Positions 35,729-43,297 of a stretch of 58,726 nucleotides of DNA are shown in pieces. Made by a program: the position numbers and the translations under genes. A model generated the notes under the pieces. The model was not told the origin of the DNA. It made no database searches and worked only from the letters and a program-made list of their open reading frames with translations. Source of the stretch: an uncultured Acidimicrobiales bacterium. GTDB taxonomy: Bacteria > Actinomycetota > Acidimicrobiia > Acidimicrobiales > AC-14. The stretch spans positions 1-58,726 of the forward strand of contig CADCTB010000130.1 of assembly GCA_902805665.1 (NCBI GenBank). Reading direction: 5' to 3'. Position 1 is the stretch's first letter. Every line of letters starts with the position of its first letter.

Positions 35729-36829
35729 TCAGCCGCGAGCGCCGTCGAGCCAGCCCGCGTCCTTCAGGAGGGGGAGGAAGAGCTTGACCTCCGGCGGCGC
35801 GGCCACGCCGGGAGGCCGGCACTGGGCAAGGGTCCGGGCCGCGACGGCGCCGACGTCGGGGGCGTGCTCGCCCACCTTTCCGACGACCTTCCACCCGGCC
35901 AGCCACCGCTCGGGAGTCGACTTGGCCGCCACTGCGGCGGCCACCGACGTCAGCACGGCGTGGGCCCGGTCGTGGCGCTCGGGGACCTGGAACCCCTCCG
36001 GGTCGGCCAGGACGTCCTCGGGATCGGGCAGGTCCATCTCCAGGTGCCACATGAGAAGCTCGATTCCCGGGCCCTCGCCGACCGCGCCGGTGATGAGCGC
36101 GGTCTCGGCCTCGGTGCTGGCCCCGGCGGCGCCCGCGGCGGCCCAGAGGCGGGCGGCCATGTCCCAGGTCCGGGGGCTGGGCCACCCGCGTCCGGCGCGT
36201 GCCGCGTCGGAGGGCAGCTCGCAGGCCAGGCCCGGCCGCACGTTGATGAACGCCGAGACCAGGCCCCGGGTGTACGGGATGTCGTCGACCCAGTTGGGGG
36301 GCAGCAGTGCGATCTGGGGCGTCTCGAACCCATGGACCAGTCCCTGGGCGAAAGCCGCCGGCTCCACGGTCCAGTCGAGGTGACAGAAGCGGTTGGCCAG
36401 GGGCGCGGCCAGGTCCCAGCCGTCGGCCGCCTGCTCAGGCGGGTTGGCCGCGGCGATCACGACGACGTCGGCCGGCAGGGGCAGGTCGCCCACCACCCGC
36501 TCCAGCACGACCCGCAGCAGCGCGGCCTGCACCGCGGGAGGAGCGGTGGATATCTCGTCGAGGAACAGCAGGCCCCGACCGTGCGTCGCGAGTCGCTGGG
36601 CCCACCGGGGCGGAGCGAACCGCACCTCTCCGTCGGTGACGATGGGCAGCCCGGCGAAGTCGGACGGCTCCCGGATGGCGGCGATCACCGTCTCGCACGG
36701 CCATCCCATGGCCTCGGCCATGGCGGTGATGGCCGACGTCTTGCCCGTGCCCGGCGCCCCCCACAGCAGCACCGGCACCCCGGCCGCCACCGCGATTCCT
36801 AGGGCCTCCACCGTCGTGTGCTGGCTCAC
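35729..36829 (-). CDS. MoxR-family AAA+ ATPase
   Basis: 366 residues. Walker A is GAPGTGKT (24-31), Walker B LLFLDEIS, sensor 1 VVIAAANPPE, and the arginine finger region LANRFCHLDW, all as in MoxR/RavA ATPases. The C-terminal 150 residues form the helical lid plus a long extension. It uses ATP to remodel a partner complex, and the next gene encodes the matching VWA protein. TAGCCT ends 6 nt before GTG 36829, so it is the promoter-proximal gene of the five-gene operon, although TerC lies only 58 nt upstream. Confidence 0.88.
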   Translation of the reverse strand: MSQHTTVEALGIAVAAGVPVLLWGAPGTGKTSAITAMAEAMGWPCETVIAAIREPSDFAGLPIVTDGEVRFAPPRWAQRLATHGRGLLFLDEISTAPPAVQAALLRVVLERVVGDLPLPADVVVIAAANPPEQAADGWDLAAPLANRFCHLDWTVEPAAFAQGLVHGFETPQIALLPPNWVDDIPYTRGLVSAFINVRPGLACELPSDAARAGRGWPSPRTWDMAARLWAAAGAAGASTEAETALITGAVGEGPGIELLMWHLEMDLPDPEDVLADPEGFQVPERHDRAHAVLTSVAAAVAAKSTPERWLAGWKVVGKVGEHAPDVGAVAARTLAQCRPPGVAAPPEVKLFLPLLKDAGWLDGARG

Positions 36830-36835
36830 AGGGCG

Positions 36836-36841
36836 AGGCTA
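36836..36841 (-). promoter_or_regulatory. -10 hexamer (TAGCCT) of the MoxR/VWA/HelD/MurA operon
   Basis: TAGCCT ends 6 nt before GTG 36829, in the 58-nt gap after terC. It suggests an independent leaderless transcript. Confidence 0.45.
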
Positions 36842-36887
36842 CCCCCGCCCCCAGCCAAGGGGGCCTCGGTGGGTGACGATGCGGCCT

Positions 36888-37883
36888 TCAGTCGAGGTCG
36901 GCGGCGACGGGCCTCGGGTCCCTGCGGTCCGCTCGCAGCGACGCGAGGATCGCCACCGCCAACGCGGCGGCAATCACGCCCAGCGACAGCCACTGGGGCG
37001 GGTGGTAGAACTCGGCCACCATCATCTTCACGCCGACGAAGCCCAGGATGACGCCGAGGCCGATGTTCAGGTACCGGAACTTCCCGGCCATCCCGGCGAG
37101 CAGGAAGTACAGGGCACGGAGGCCCATGATGGCGAACGCGTTGGATGCGAAGACGATGAACGGCTCCCGGCTCACGGCCAGGATGGCGGGGACGGAGTCG
37201 ATGGCGAACACGACGTCGGTCGTCTCCACCAGGACCAGGACGATGAACAGCGGTGTGGCCAGCCGGCGTCCGGTCCGCCGGGTGAACATCTTCTGGCCGT
37301 CGTACTCGGTGGTGGACGGAAGCACGCGCTGCAGCAGCTTCAGGACCGGGTTGCGCTCGGGATGGACCTCGGTCTCATTGTGCCGGGCGATCCGCACGGC
37401 GGTGACGACCAGGAACGCACCGAACACGTACAGCACCCACTCGAAGCGCTCGAGAAGGGCGACGCCGGCGAAGATGAAGATGGCGCGCAGGACGAGGGCG
37501 CCGAAGATGCCCCAGAAGAGGACGCGGAACTGGTACTTGGCCGGCACGGCGAAGTACGAGAACAGCACCGCCCACACGAAGACGTTGTCGATCGAAAGGC
37601 TCTTCTCGATCAGATAGCCGGTGATGTACTCACCGGCGGCGTCGCCGCCGAACGCCCACGCCATCACGGCGGTGAAGCTGACGCCGATGGCGATCCAGAC
37701 GCTGCTCTCGATCGCCGCTTCCCGGAACGAGACGGCGTGGGGCCGGCGGTGGACGATGAGGAGATCGGCGATGAGGAGGGCGGTGATGCCGCCGACCAGC
37801 GCGGCCCAGGCCCAGAGCGGGACGTCGATCTGCGCGAAATTCTCGGCCTTGGTAGCGGCCGCGAACGGCGTCAACCCCGTCAC
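36888..37883 (-). CDS. TerC-family integral membrane protein (Alx-like)
   Basis: 331 residues with about nine transmembrane helices. TerC/Alx signatures are the acidic membrane motifs EKSLSIDNVFVWAVLFSYF and LVLVETTDVVFAIDSVPAIL. The family includes E. coli Alx and MeeY/YceF-type Mn2+ exporters that limit manganese toxicity or metallate exported enzymes. Its GTG overlaps the stop of the USP-like gene (GTGA), so both are governed by the upstream yybP-ykoY riboswitch. This supports Mn2+ export as the role (inference from family and riboswitch). Confidence 0.92.
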   Translation of the reverse strand: MTGLTPFAAATKAENFAQIDVPLWAWAALVGGITALLIADLLIVHRRPHAVSFREAAIESSVWIAIGVSFTAVMAWAFGGDAAGEYITGYLIEKSLSIDNVFVWAVLFSYFAVPAKYQFRVLFWGIFGALVLRAIFIFAGVALLERFEWVLYVFGAFLVVTAVRIARHNETEVHPERNPVLKLLQRVLPSTTEYDGQKMFTRRTGRRLATPLFIVLVLVETTDVVFAIDSVPAILAVSREPFIVFASNAFAIMGLRALYFLLAGMAGKFRYLNIGLGVILGFVGVKMMVAEFYHPPQWLSLGVIAAALAVAILASLRADRRDPRPVAADLD

Positions 37884-38125
37884 CGCGTCGCCGGGCCGAT
37901 GAGGAAGGGAACCGAGGTGCGGACCGCCCGGTGGTGGACGAGGTGCGACGAGGTGGCCGATCTGTTGCCCATCACGATCACTTCGTAGCCGTGCTCGGCC
38001 GCGTATTGCCGCACGACGGGCCTCGGCTCGCCGGACACGGCGACGGCTTCGATGGGAGCATCATGGCGGCCGCCACACCGCCGGACGCGACCCAAACGGC
38101 CAGGATGAGTGATGGGAACGACCAT
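37880..38125 (-). CDS. Half-size universal-stress-protein-like protein
   Basis: 81 residues from ATG 38125, which has AAGGAGGG 8 nt upstream. It resembles only the C-terminal half of a USP domain: AVAVSGEPRPVVRQYAAEHG then YEVIVMGNRSATSSH. The N-terminal nucleotide-binding strand and the GxxG-S/T motif of ATP-binding USPs are not seen. An intact Shine-Dalgarno and translational coupling to terC argue that it is expressed and not a dead remnant. It may act as the leader cistron that carries riboswitch control into terC. Confidence 0.55.
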   Translation of the reverse strand: MVVPITHPGRLGRVRRCGGRHDAPIEAVAVSGEPRPVVRQYAAEHGYEVIVMGNRSATSSHLVHHRAVRTSVPFLIGPATR

Positions 38126-38152
38126 ACGGTGACCCTCCTTGCGAACGGACGT

Positions 38153-38246
38153 CACCGAAGGTCTCGCCCGCCCGGGTGGGCCGCAGCGCCGGGCCTTGCG
38201 GCCGGGATGACGACGCTGCTGCGTGGGGCTACTCCCCTTCGGAGTT
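38153..38246 (-). ncRNA. yybP-ykoY (manganese) riboswitch
   Basis: On the minus strand the two conserved internal loops are present: GGGGAGTAGC (38237-38228) and CGAGACC (38166-38160), closed by helix CCGAAGG / CCTTCGG (38242-38236 with 38161-38155). GTCGTCAT (38214-38207) matches the conserved mid-region, with GC-rich hairpins between. This is the Mn2+-binding aptamer that turns on TerC/MntP-type exporters. It sits 15-30 nt upstream of the Shine-Dalgarno of the USP-like gene and terC. Confidence 0.85.
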
Positions 38247-38358
38247 ACCGAAGACTACCAGTGGATGCGGCCCGGTCGGGAACGAAGGAGCGGGCCGGCA
38301 GCCGACTGGCGCAGCTCGACGCGCACGGCGAGCTTGATTCCGAGGCGCATGTGGCCGA

Positions 38359-38364
38359 TACGAT
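38359..38364 (+). promoter_or_regulatory. -10 hexamer (TACGAT) of gtrA-cobT operon
   Basis: TACGAT ends 4 nt before ATG 38369 and 7 nt before the in-frame GTG 38372. A leaderless start at one of these is likely. Confidence 0.4.
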
Positions 38365-38368
38365 CCCC

Positions 38369-38851
38369 ATGGTGGACCTCTCCCCCCGCTCGATGCTTGA
38401 ACGCTCGCGCACGCCTGGCGGGAGAAAGATGATCCGGTACAGCCTGGTCTCGGTCGTGTCGGTCATCGTGTCCCAGATCGTGCTGTTCATCGCCCAGTCG
38501 TTCTGGTCCGCCCGGACGTCGAACATCATCGCCGTCTGCGTCTCGGCCGTCCCGTCGTACTACCTGAACAGGGCGTGGGCGTGGGGCAAGACGGGGAAGT
38601 CGCACCTGATGAAGGAGATCGTCCCCTTCTGGAGCCTGGCCCTGCTCGGCCTGGTCTTCTCGACATGGGCCGCGGACTACGCCGAGTCCAACGCCCACCA
38701 CATCACCAGCTCCGACCTGGGCGCCCGGCTGATCGTGAACCTCGCGGCCCTGGCCGCCTTCGGGGTCCTGTGGGTCGGCAAGTTCTTCATCTTCAACCGC
38801 CTGATGTTCGCCCACCAGCCCGAGCCGTCGCTGCCCGCCGCCGGCGGGTGA
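38369..38851 (+). CDS. GtrA-family membrane protein
   Basis: 160 residues with four transmembrane helices in the GtrA pattern: MIRYSLVSVVSVIVSQIVLF, NIIAVCVSAVPSYYLNRAWAW, then two helices ending GKFFIFNRLMF. GtrA proteins move lipid-linked sugars across the membrane for cell-wall or O-antigen glycosylation. The frame is open far upstream, but that part overlaps the riboswitch. GTG 38351, with GAGG nearby, is an alternative start. Its stop overlaps cobT by 4 bp. Confidence 0.82.
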   Translation: MVDLSPRSMLERSRTPGGRKMIRYSLVSVVSVIVSQIVLFIAQSFWSARTSNIIAVCVSAVPSYYLNRAWAWGKTGKSHLMKEIVPFWSLALLGLVFSTWAADYAESNAHHITSSDLGARLIVNLAALAAFGVLWVGKFFIFNRLMFAHQPEPSLPAAGG

Positions 38852-39897
38852 CGTTTCGGGGCGCAGTCGCCGGCCTCACCCCCCTCGACCATCGGGCCGC
38901 GGCCGAGGCCACCGCCCTCCACGACCGCCTGGCCAAGCCCCGAGGGGCGCTCGGCCGGCTGGAAGACGTCGGCATCCGCCTGGCGGCCATCGCCGGCGCC
39001 TGCCCGCCTCCCGTTCCCGAGCCGGCAGTCGTCGCCGTGTTCGCCGGCGACCACGGCGTGCTCGTGGAGGGCGTCACCCCATGGCCCCAGGAGGTGACGG
39101 CCCAGATGGTCGCTGCCTTCTGTGCCGGCGGGGCGGCGGTCAATGTCCTCGCCCGCCACGCCGCAGCCGAGGTGGTCGTCGTCGACGTGGGCGTGGCCTC
39201 CGACCTCTCCCCTGCACCTGGTCTTCTCCTGCACAAGGTGCGCCACGGCACCGGCAACCTCGCCGCCGGTGCCGCCATGACCCTCGACGAGGCGGCCCGG
39301 GCGCTCGACGTCGGCGCCTCGGTGGCCGCCGGCGCGGTGGCGGAGGGCGCCCGTTGCCTGGTGACCGGCGACATGGGCATCGGCAACACCACGGCGTCGG
39401 CCGCCCTCATCGCGGCGCTGACCGGGAGACCGGCGGCCGAGGTGACCGGCCGGGGCACGGGGATCGACGACTCGACGTGGCGGCGGAAGACCCGGATCGT
39501 CGAGGCGGCAGTCGCCCGGGCTCCCGAGAACGGTCCGCTCGCCACGCTGGCGGCCCTGGGCGGGCTCGAGATCGCCGCGCTGGCCGGCTTCATCATGGGG
39601 GGCGCGGCGGCCCGGGTGCCCGTGGTGGTCGACGGAGTCGTGGCCCTGGCTGGTCTGCTGGTCGCCGCCGCCCTCGCGCCCGGGTGCCGGGACTACTGCC
39701 TGGCCGGTCACCGTTCCACCGAACCGGGCGCCACGGCTGCCCTCGAGCACCTGGGCCTCGAGCCGCTCCTCGATCTGGGGATGCGCCTCGGCGAGGGGAC
39801 GGGCGCCTGCCTGGCCCTCCCGCTCGTGCAGGCTGCGGCGAAGGTCCTGCGGGAGATGGCCACGCTCGACAGCGCCGGGGTCACCGGGAAGGACTGA
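38848..39897 (+). CDS. cobT: Nicotinate-nucleotide-dimethylbenzimidazole phosphoribosyltransferase
   Basis: 349 residues from GTG 38848. CobT activates the lower-ligand base (5,6-dimethylbenzimidazole) as its α-ribotide for cobalamin assembly. The family pattern is intact: KPRGALGRLEDV, FAGDHGVLVEGVTPWPQEVT, GDMGIGNTTASAAL, and the C-terminal catalytic Glu in MRLGEGTGACLALPL. No other cob genes are in the window, so it is a detached late step. It is coupled to gtrA by a GTGA overlap, with no obvious functional link. Confidence 0.94.
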   Translation: MTFRGAVAGLTPLDHRAAAEATALHDRLAKPRGALGRLEDVGIRLAAIAGACPPPVPEPAVVAVFAGDHGVLVEGVTPWPQEVTAQMVAAFCAGGAAVNVLARHAAAEVVVVDVGVASDLSPAPGLLLHKVRHGTGNLAAGAAMTLDEAARALDVGASVAAGAVAEGARCLVTGDMGIGNTTASAALIAALTGRPAAEVTGRGTGIDDSTWRRKTRIVEAAVARAPENGPLATLAALGGLEIAALAGFIMGGAAARVPVVVDGVVALAGLLVAAALAPGCRDYCLAGHRSTEPGATAALEHLGLEPLLDLGMRLGEGTGACLALPLVQAAAKVLREMATLDSAGVTGKD

Positions 39898-39907
39898 GGG
39901 GTCTCGG

Positions 39908-40543
39908 ATGCGGGCCGACCGGCTCGAGCTGGTCCGGCAGGTGCCCGGATTCATGCCCGCGGAGGAGGGTCTCGCCTTGCACGAGGCCGGGCTGGAGGCG
40001 GCGGCCCTGGGGCCCCTGCTCGAGATCGGGTCGTGGTGCGGCACGTCTGCCGTGTACCTCGGTGACGCCGCTGAGCAGGTGGGCAGCGTGCTGTTCTGCG
40101 TGGACCACCACCGTGGATCGGAGGAGAACCAGGCGGGCTGGGAGCACCACGACCCCAGCCTGGTCGACTCCCGGACCGGGCGGATCGACACCCTGCCCCG
40201 GTTCCGCCACACGATCGAAGACGCCGGCCTGGAGGCCACGGTCGTGGCGGTGGTGGGTGAGTCGACGGTCGTCGCCGGCCACTGGCAGACTCGCCTGGGC
40301 ATGGTGTTCATCGACGGCGGCCACGGGCGCCACCCCGCCCACGCGGACTACGAAGCGTGGGCCCCGCTGGTCGTCGCCGGAGGGCTGCTCGCCATCCACG
40401 ACGTCTTCGAGGACCCGTCCGAGGGCGGGCGGCCGCCGTATGAGATCTGGTGCCGAGCGGTGGCCTCGGAGAGCTTCGAGCCCCTCGACGAGGCCGGCTG
40501 CGGATCGTTGCGGCTGCTGCGCCGGGCCGGCACAGGGTGCTGA
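39908..40543 (+). CDS. Class I SAM-dependent methyltransferase (Methyltransf_24-like)
   Basis: 211 residues from ATG 39908, preceded by GAGGGG. The SAM motif is LLEIGSWCGTSAVYLGDAA, and MVFIDGGHGRHPAHADYEAW is the catalytic D/H-rich loop of the CmcI/TylF/Methyltransf_24 group, which often methylates sugars or macrolides. A metal-binding D-H pair (FIDGGH) is visible. It follows cobT by 10 nt in the same operon. Substrate unknown. Confidence 0.82.
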   Translation: MRADRLELVRQVPGFMPAEEGLALHEAGLEAAALGPLLEIGSWCGTSAVYLGDAAEQVGSVLFCVDHHRGSEENQAGWEHHDPSLVDSRTGRIDTLPRFRHTIEDAGLEATVVAVVGESTVVAGHWQTRLGMVFIDGGHGRHPAHADYEAWAPLVVAGGLLAIHDVFEDPSEGGRPPYEIWCRAVASESFEPLDEAGCGSLRLLRRAGTGC

Positions 40544-40932
40544 GGCGGGCGACCGTACTGGTGCTGGCCGTGCTGGCCGCCTCGTGTGCCGGTACGGACG
40601 ACGCGGTCGACACCGTCACGGTCGGCGGCGAGCGGGTGGCAGTCGCCCCGCTCGTCGACGCCCACGGGGCGTTGTGCGAGGCGGCCAACCGCCCGGCCAG
40701 CGCCCGGGCGCTGTTCTTCGACCGGGCCCACGACTCCCTGCACACCGTGGCCCGAGCCGTGGAGGAGATCGATCGAGCCCAGGCCGCGGAGCTCCTCGAG
40801 GCCAAGGAGAAGGTCGAGGGGGAGATCGCCGCGGCGCCGGCCGGCCTGCCCGACGACCTCGTCCGGCTGGCCGACCTCTACCGCGCCTCACTGGGGCGAC
40901 TTGCCATCGAGGCATCGCCCTGCGACAAATGA
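40537..40932 (+). CDS. Small lipoprotein, function unknown
   Basis: 131 residues from GTG 40537, which overlaps the methyltransferase stop by 7 bases. A lipoprotein signal peptide ends in lipobox LAASC near residue 16. The rest is a charged α-helical domain (ARAVEEIDRAQAAELLEAKE) with two further Cys (GALCEAANR and the SPCDK tail) that could form a disulfide. No family recognised. It overlaps the next lipoprotein by 4 bp. Confidence 0.65.
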   Translation: MLRRATVLVLAVLAASCAGTDDAVDTVTVGGERVAVAPLVDAHGALCEAANRPASARALFFDRAHDSLHTVARAVEEIDRAQAAELLEAKEKVEGEIAAAPAGLPDDLVRLADLYRASLGRLAIEASPCDK

Positions 40933-41900
40933 CTCTCATGGGTTTCCGTCGCCTGGCCGCCGTCGGGGCCTTGCTTTCCGTGCTTGTGGCGTGCGGAGGA
41001 TCGGGCGGTTCCGGTGGGGCGAGCGCAGGCGACCTCGCCGTGCAGGTCGCCAGCTACGACCTGGCCGTCGGGGCGCCAACCCGGTTCATCGTCGGGCTGA
41101 TCACCGTCGACCAGCGCCTGATCGGCCACGGCACCGTCGACCTCCGCTTCTCCTACGTCGGCACCAAGGAGGGCGGCGCCAACCCGACACCGTTCGGCCC
41201 GGTCGTGAAGGCGTCCTACCTGCCCATCCACGGGTCCGTGGCGCCGTCCCCGCCCCCGGCCACCGCCGAGATCGTGCGCTCGTCGGAGACCCGCGGCGTG
41301 TACGGAGCTCAGACCACCTTCGACAAGGCCGGCTTCTGGGAGGTGGAGGCGACGGCCACGGTCGACGGCAAGGCCCAGCGGGGCAAGGGGGCCTTCGCCG
41401 TGAGCCCCACCCACGCCGTTCCGGCCCCGGGCGACCCCGCTCTGCCCACCGACACGTTCACCCTCACCACGCCCGACGTCCCCCGACCCGCCATCGACTC
41501 GCGGGCCGGCAGCGGCGAGATCCCCGATCCCGACCTCCACCGCACGTCGATCGCCGCCTCCCTCGAGGCCAAGCGCCCGGTGGTCGCCGTGTTCGCCACA
41601 CCCGTCTACTGCACCAGCCGCTTCTGCGGACCGATCACCGACATGGTCGACGAGCTGGCCCACCAGTACGCCGACCGGGCCGACTTCGTCCACGTCGAGA
41701 TCTGGCGGGACTTCCAGAGCAAGACGATCAACAAGACGGCCGCCGACTGGGTGTACCGCAACGACGAGCTGCAGGAGCCGTGGGTGTTCGTCGTCGGGGC
41801 CGACGGCCGCATCGCCGCCCGCTTCGACAACGTCGTCACCCGTGCGGAGCTCGAGCCGCTGCTCAAGGCCCTTCCGGTCATCGGTCCCGCGGCGCCCTGA
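40929..41900 (+). CDS. Lipoprotein with thioredoxin-like C-terminal domain
   Basis: 323 residues from ATG 40929; ATG 40938 is an alternative. The lipobox is LVACGG. Residues about 35-150 are a β-sandwich-like module (LAVQVASYDLAVGAPTRFIV, GFWEVEATATVDGKAQRG). The C-terminal 140 residues have a thioredoxin fold: RPVVAVFATPVYCTSRFCGP with CTSRFC (CxxxxC, not the usual CxxC), then WVFVVGADGRIAARFDNVV. A TlpA/SCO1-like extracytoplasmic redox or metallochaperone role is possible. It completes the operon with the small lipoprotein. Confidence 0.75.
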   Translation: MTLMGFRRLAAVGALLSVLVACGGSGGSGGASAGDLAVQVASYDLAVGAPTRFIVGLITVDQRLIGHGTVDLRFSYVGTKEGGANPTPFGPVVKASYLPIHGSVAPSPPPATAEIVRSSETRGVYGAQTTFDKAGFWEVEATATVDGKAQRGKGAFAVSPTHAVPAPGDPALPTDTFTLTTPDVPRPAIDSRAGSGEIPDPDLHRTSIAASLEAKRPVVAVFATPVYCTSRFCGPITDMVDELAHQYADRADFVHVEIWRDFQSKTINKTAADWVYRNDELQEPWVFVVGADGRIAARFDNVVTRAELEPLLKALPVIGPAAP

Positions 41901-41906
41901 CCTGGG

Positions 41907-43157
41907 TCACACCCCGGCGATCGGAGCGGGCGGGGCCTTGGTGCGGCGGGCGTAGTTCGGCCGGTCGCTGTCGTCGGGTGGGGCGGGCTCCCTGCCCTCC
42001 AGCTGCGCCTCGGCCCAAAGGCGCAGCAGGTCACCCTCCGGACGCCAGCCGACGACGGCGTGCAGGTCGGCCTCCCCTCGGGTGCGGTCGCCGACGGCCA
42101 TGCGCGCCAGCCCGCGTGTGTAGAGAATGCGGGGATCGTCGGACACGGGCGGCCGTACGTGCTCGAAGGCCTCCAGCGCCTTCTCGGGACGGTCCATCGA
42201 GGCCAGGGCCAGGCCTACGTTCGCCCACAACCGCTGGGCCACTTCGTCGTCGTCGTGCGGGTCGAGATGGGCCAGGCCGGCCTGGGCCGAGAGGTACGCC
42301 TGGCTCCACCGGTTCTCGATGATGGCGAAGCGGGCCCGGGCCAGCTGCAGGCGGGCGGCGCCCGCTCCGGTGAGCTGGGGGTGATCGGCGGCCGCGTCCA
42401 GCGTCTCCCGCGCCAGCGACATCTCACCGTTGCTGGCGTACAGCACGGCCAGCTCCATCGCCGGCTGGGGGTCGTGAGGCGCCGCCGCCATGGCGGCTCC
42501 GAGCCTCGCCTGTTCGGTCCCGAGCCCGTGGTCGACATCGAACAGCGTGCGCCGCCCGCTGTTCCGCCACCAGCGCCACACTGCGAGCAGGGCGGCGGCG
42601 TGGACGACAAGCGTGGCAGTACTGAGCCCGGGGGTGGCGCCGAAGTCGTAGATCACCTGCCAGTCGCCGAAGCGAGCCGACAGCGAGAGCAGCGGATAGA
42701 TGACCAGCTGGAACGCGACCTGGAGCAGCCCCCCCATGATGAGGATGCGGCGCAGCGCTCGCCGCATGCCCACGACGGCGATGCCTGCGACGGCCATGGC
42801 CAGACCGGTGGCTGCACCGGCCAGGTTCCCGGACATGTTGAACCACCACAGCTCGCTCGAGGAGAGCCGACCGGCGATCCTCACCGATCCCTCGATCAGT
42901 CCATAGTGGAAGCCGAGCACCTGGCCGCCCACCATTCGGGCGCCGAGCACGTGGCCCACCTCGTGGACGAGCACGACGATCGGCGGCACGACGAACACCG
43001 CGCACTGGGTCGCCAACCGGCGATCCTCGGCCGTGAAGTCACGGTCCCAGAACGCCCGCCACCGGCGGGCCACCATGAACAGGGTTCCCAAGAGGGCGAG
43101 CCCGAAGATGATGTCGACGACGGTCGCGTCCTGGCCGTTCGGCACGATTGGGAGCAT
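41907..43157 (-). CDS. M50-like membrane metallopeptidase fused to TPR region
   Basis: 416 residues. About six transmembrane helices fill the N-terminal 200 residues. Helix 2 carries VLVHEVGHVLGARMVGGQ, an intact HExxH site-2-protease-type motif inside the membrane. The second half is soluble with TPR-like repeats (PAMELAVLYASNGEMSLARE, LWANVGLALASMDRPEKAL). The usual second M50 motif (NxxPxPxxDG) is not seen; FNMSGNLAGAATGLAM may be its counterpart, which leaves peptidase activity uncertain. Convergent with the lipoprotein operon, 6 bp apart. Confidence 0.75.
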   Translation of the reverse strand: MLPIVPNGQDATVVDIIFGLALLGTLFMVARRWRAFWDRDFTAEDRRLATQCAVFVVPPIVVLVHEVGHVLGARMVGGQVLGFHYGLIEGSVRIAGRLSSSELWWFNMSGNLAGAATGLAMAVAGIAVVGMRRALRRILIMGGLLQVAFQLVIYPLLSLSARFGDWQVIYDFGATPGLSTATLVVHAAALLAVWRWWRNSGRRTLFDVDHGLGTEQARLGAAMAAAPHDPQPAMELAVLYASNGEMSLARETLDAAADHPQLTGAGAARLQLARARFAIIENRWSQAYLSAQAGLAHLDPHDDDEVAQRLWANVGLALASMDRPEKALEAFEHVRPPVSDDPRILYTRGLARMAVGDRTRGEADLHAVVGWRPEGDLLRLWAEAQLEGREPAPPDDSDRPNYARRTKAPPAPIAGV

Positions 43158-43297
43158 ACGGCCCGGTCGAAGGAAAGCTACGTGCGCATGCGGGGGGACG
43201 GAGCCCGCCGACAGGTGGTTCCGGGCATGCGCGCGTCGGTTTCACACCGACCCGGCGGTACAGTCCGAAATCGTCTGCGAGGGAAGGAACCTCTGCC
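43158..43297 (+). other. Structured leader before the flavin oxidoreductase gene
   Basis: 140-nt divergent gap. It contains GTGCGCATGC (43181-43190) facing GCATGCGCGC (43226-43235), and the hairpin GTCGGT-TTCAC-ACCGAC (43235-43251). GGAAGG precedes ATG 43298. The dyads could form a regulatory RNA leader or operator. Part resembles the FMN-riboswitch phrase GGCGGTACAGTCCG, but the rest of that aptamer is absent. Confidence 0.35.

Noticed and set aside
43158-43297. FMN riboswitch before the flavin oxidoreductase
   Set aside because: Only a short phrase (GGCGGTACAGTCCG) matches; the 5' and 3' conserved blocks of the aptamer are missing.
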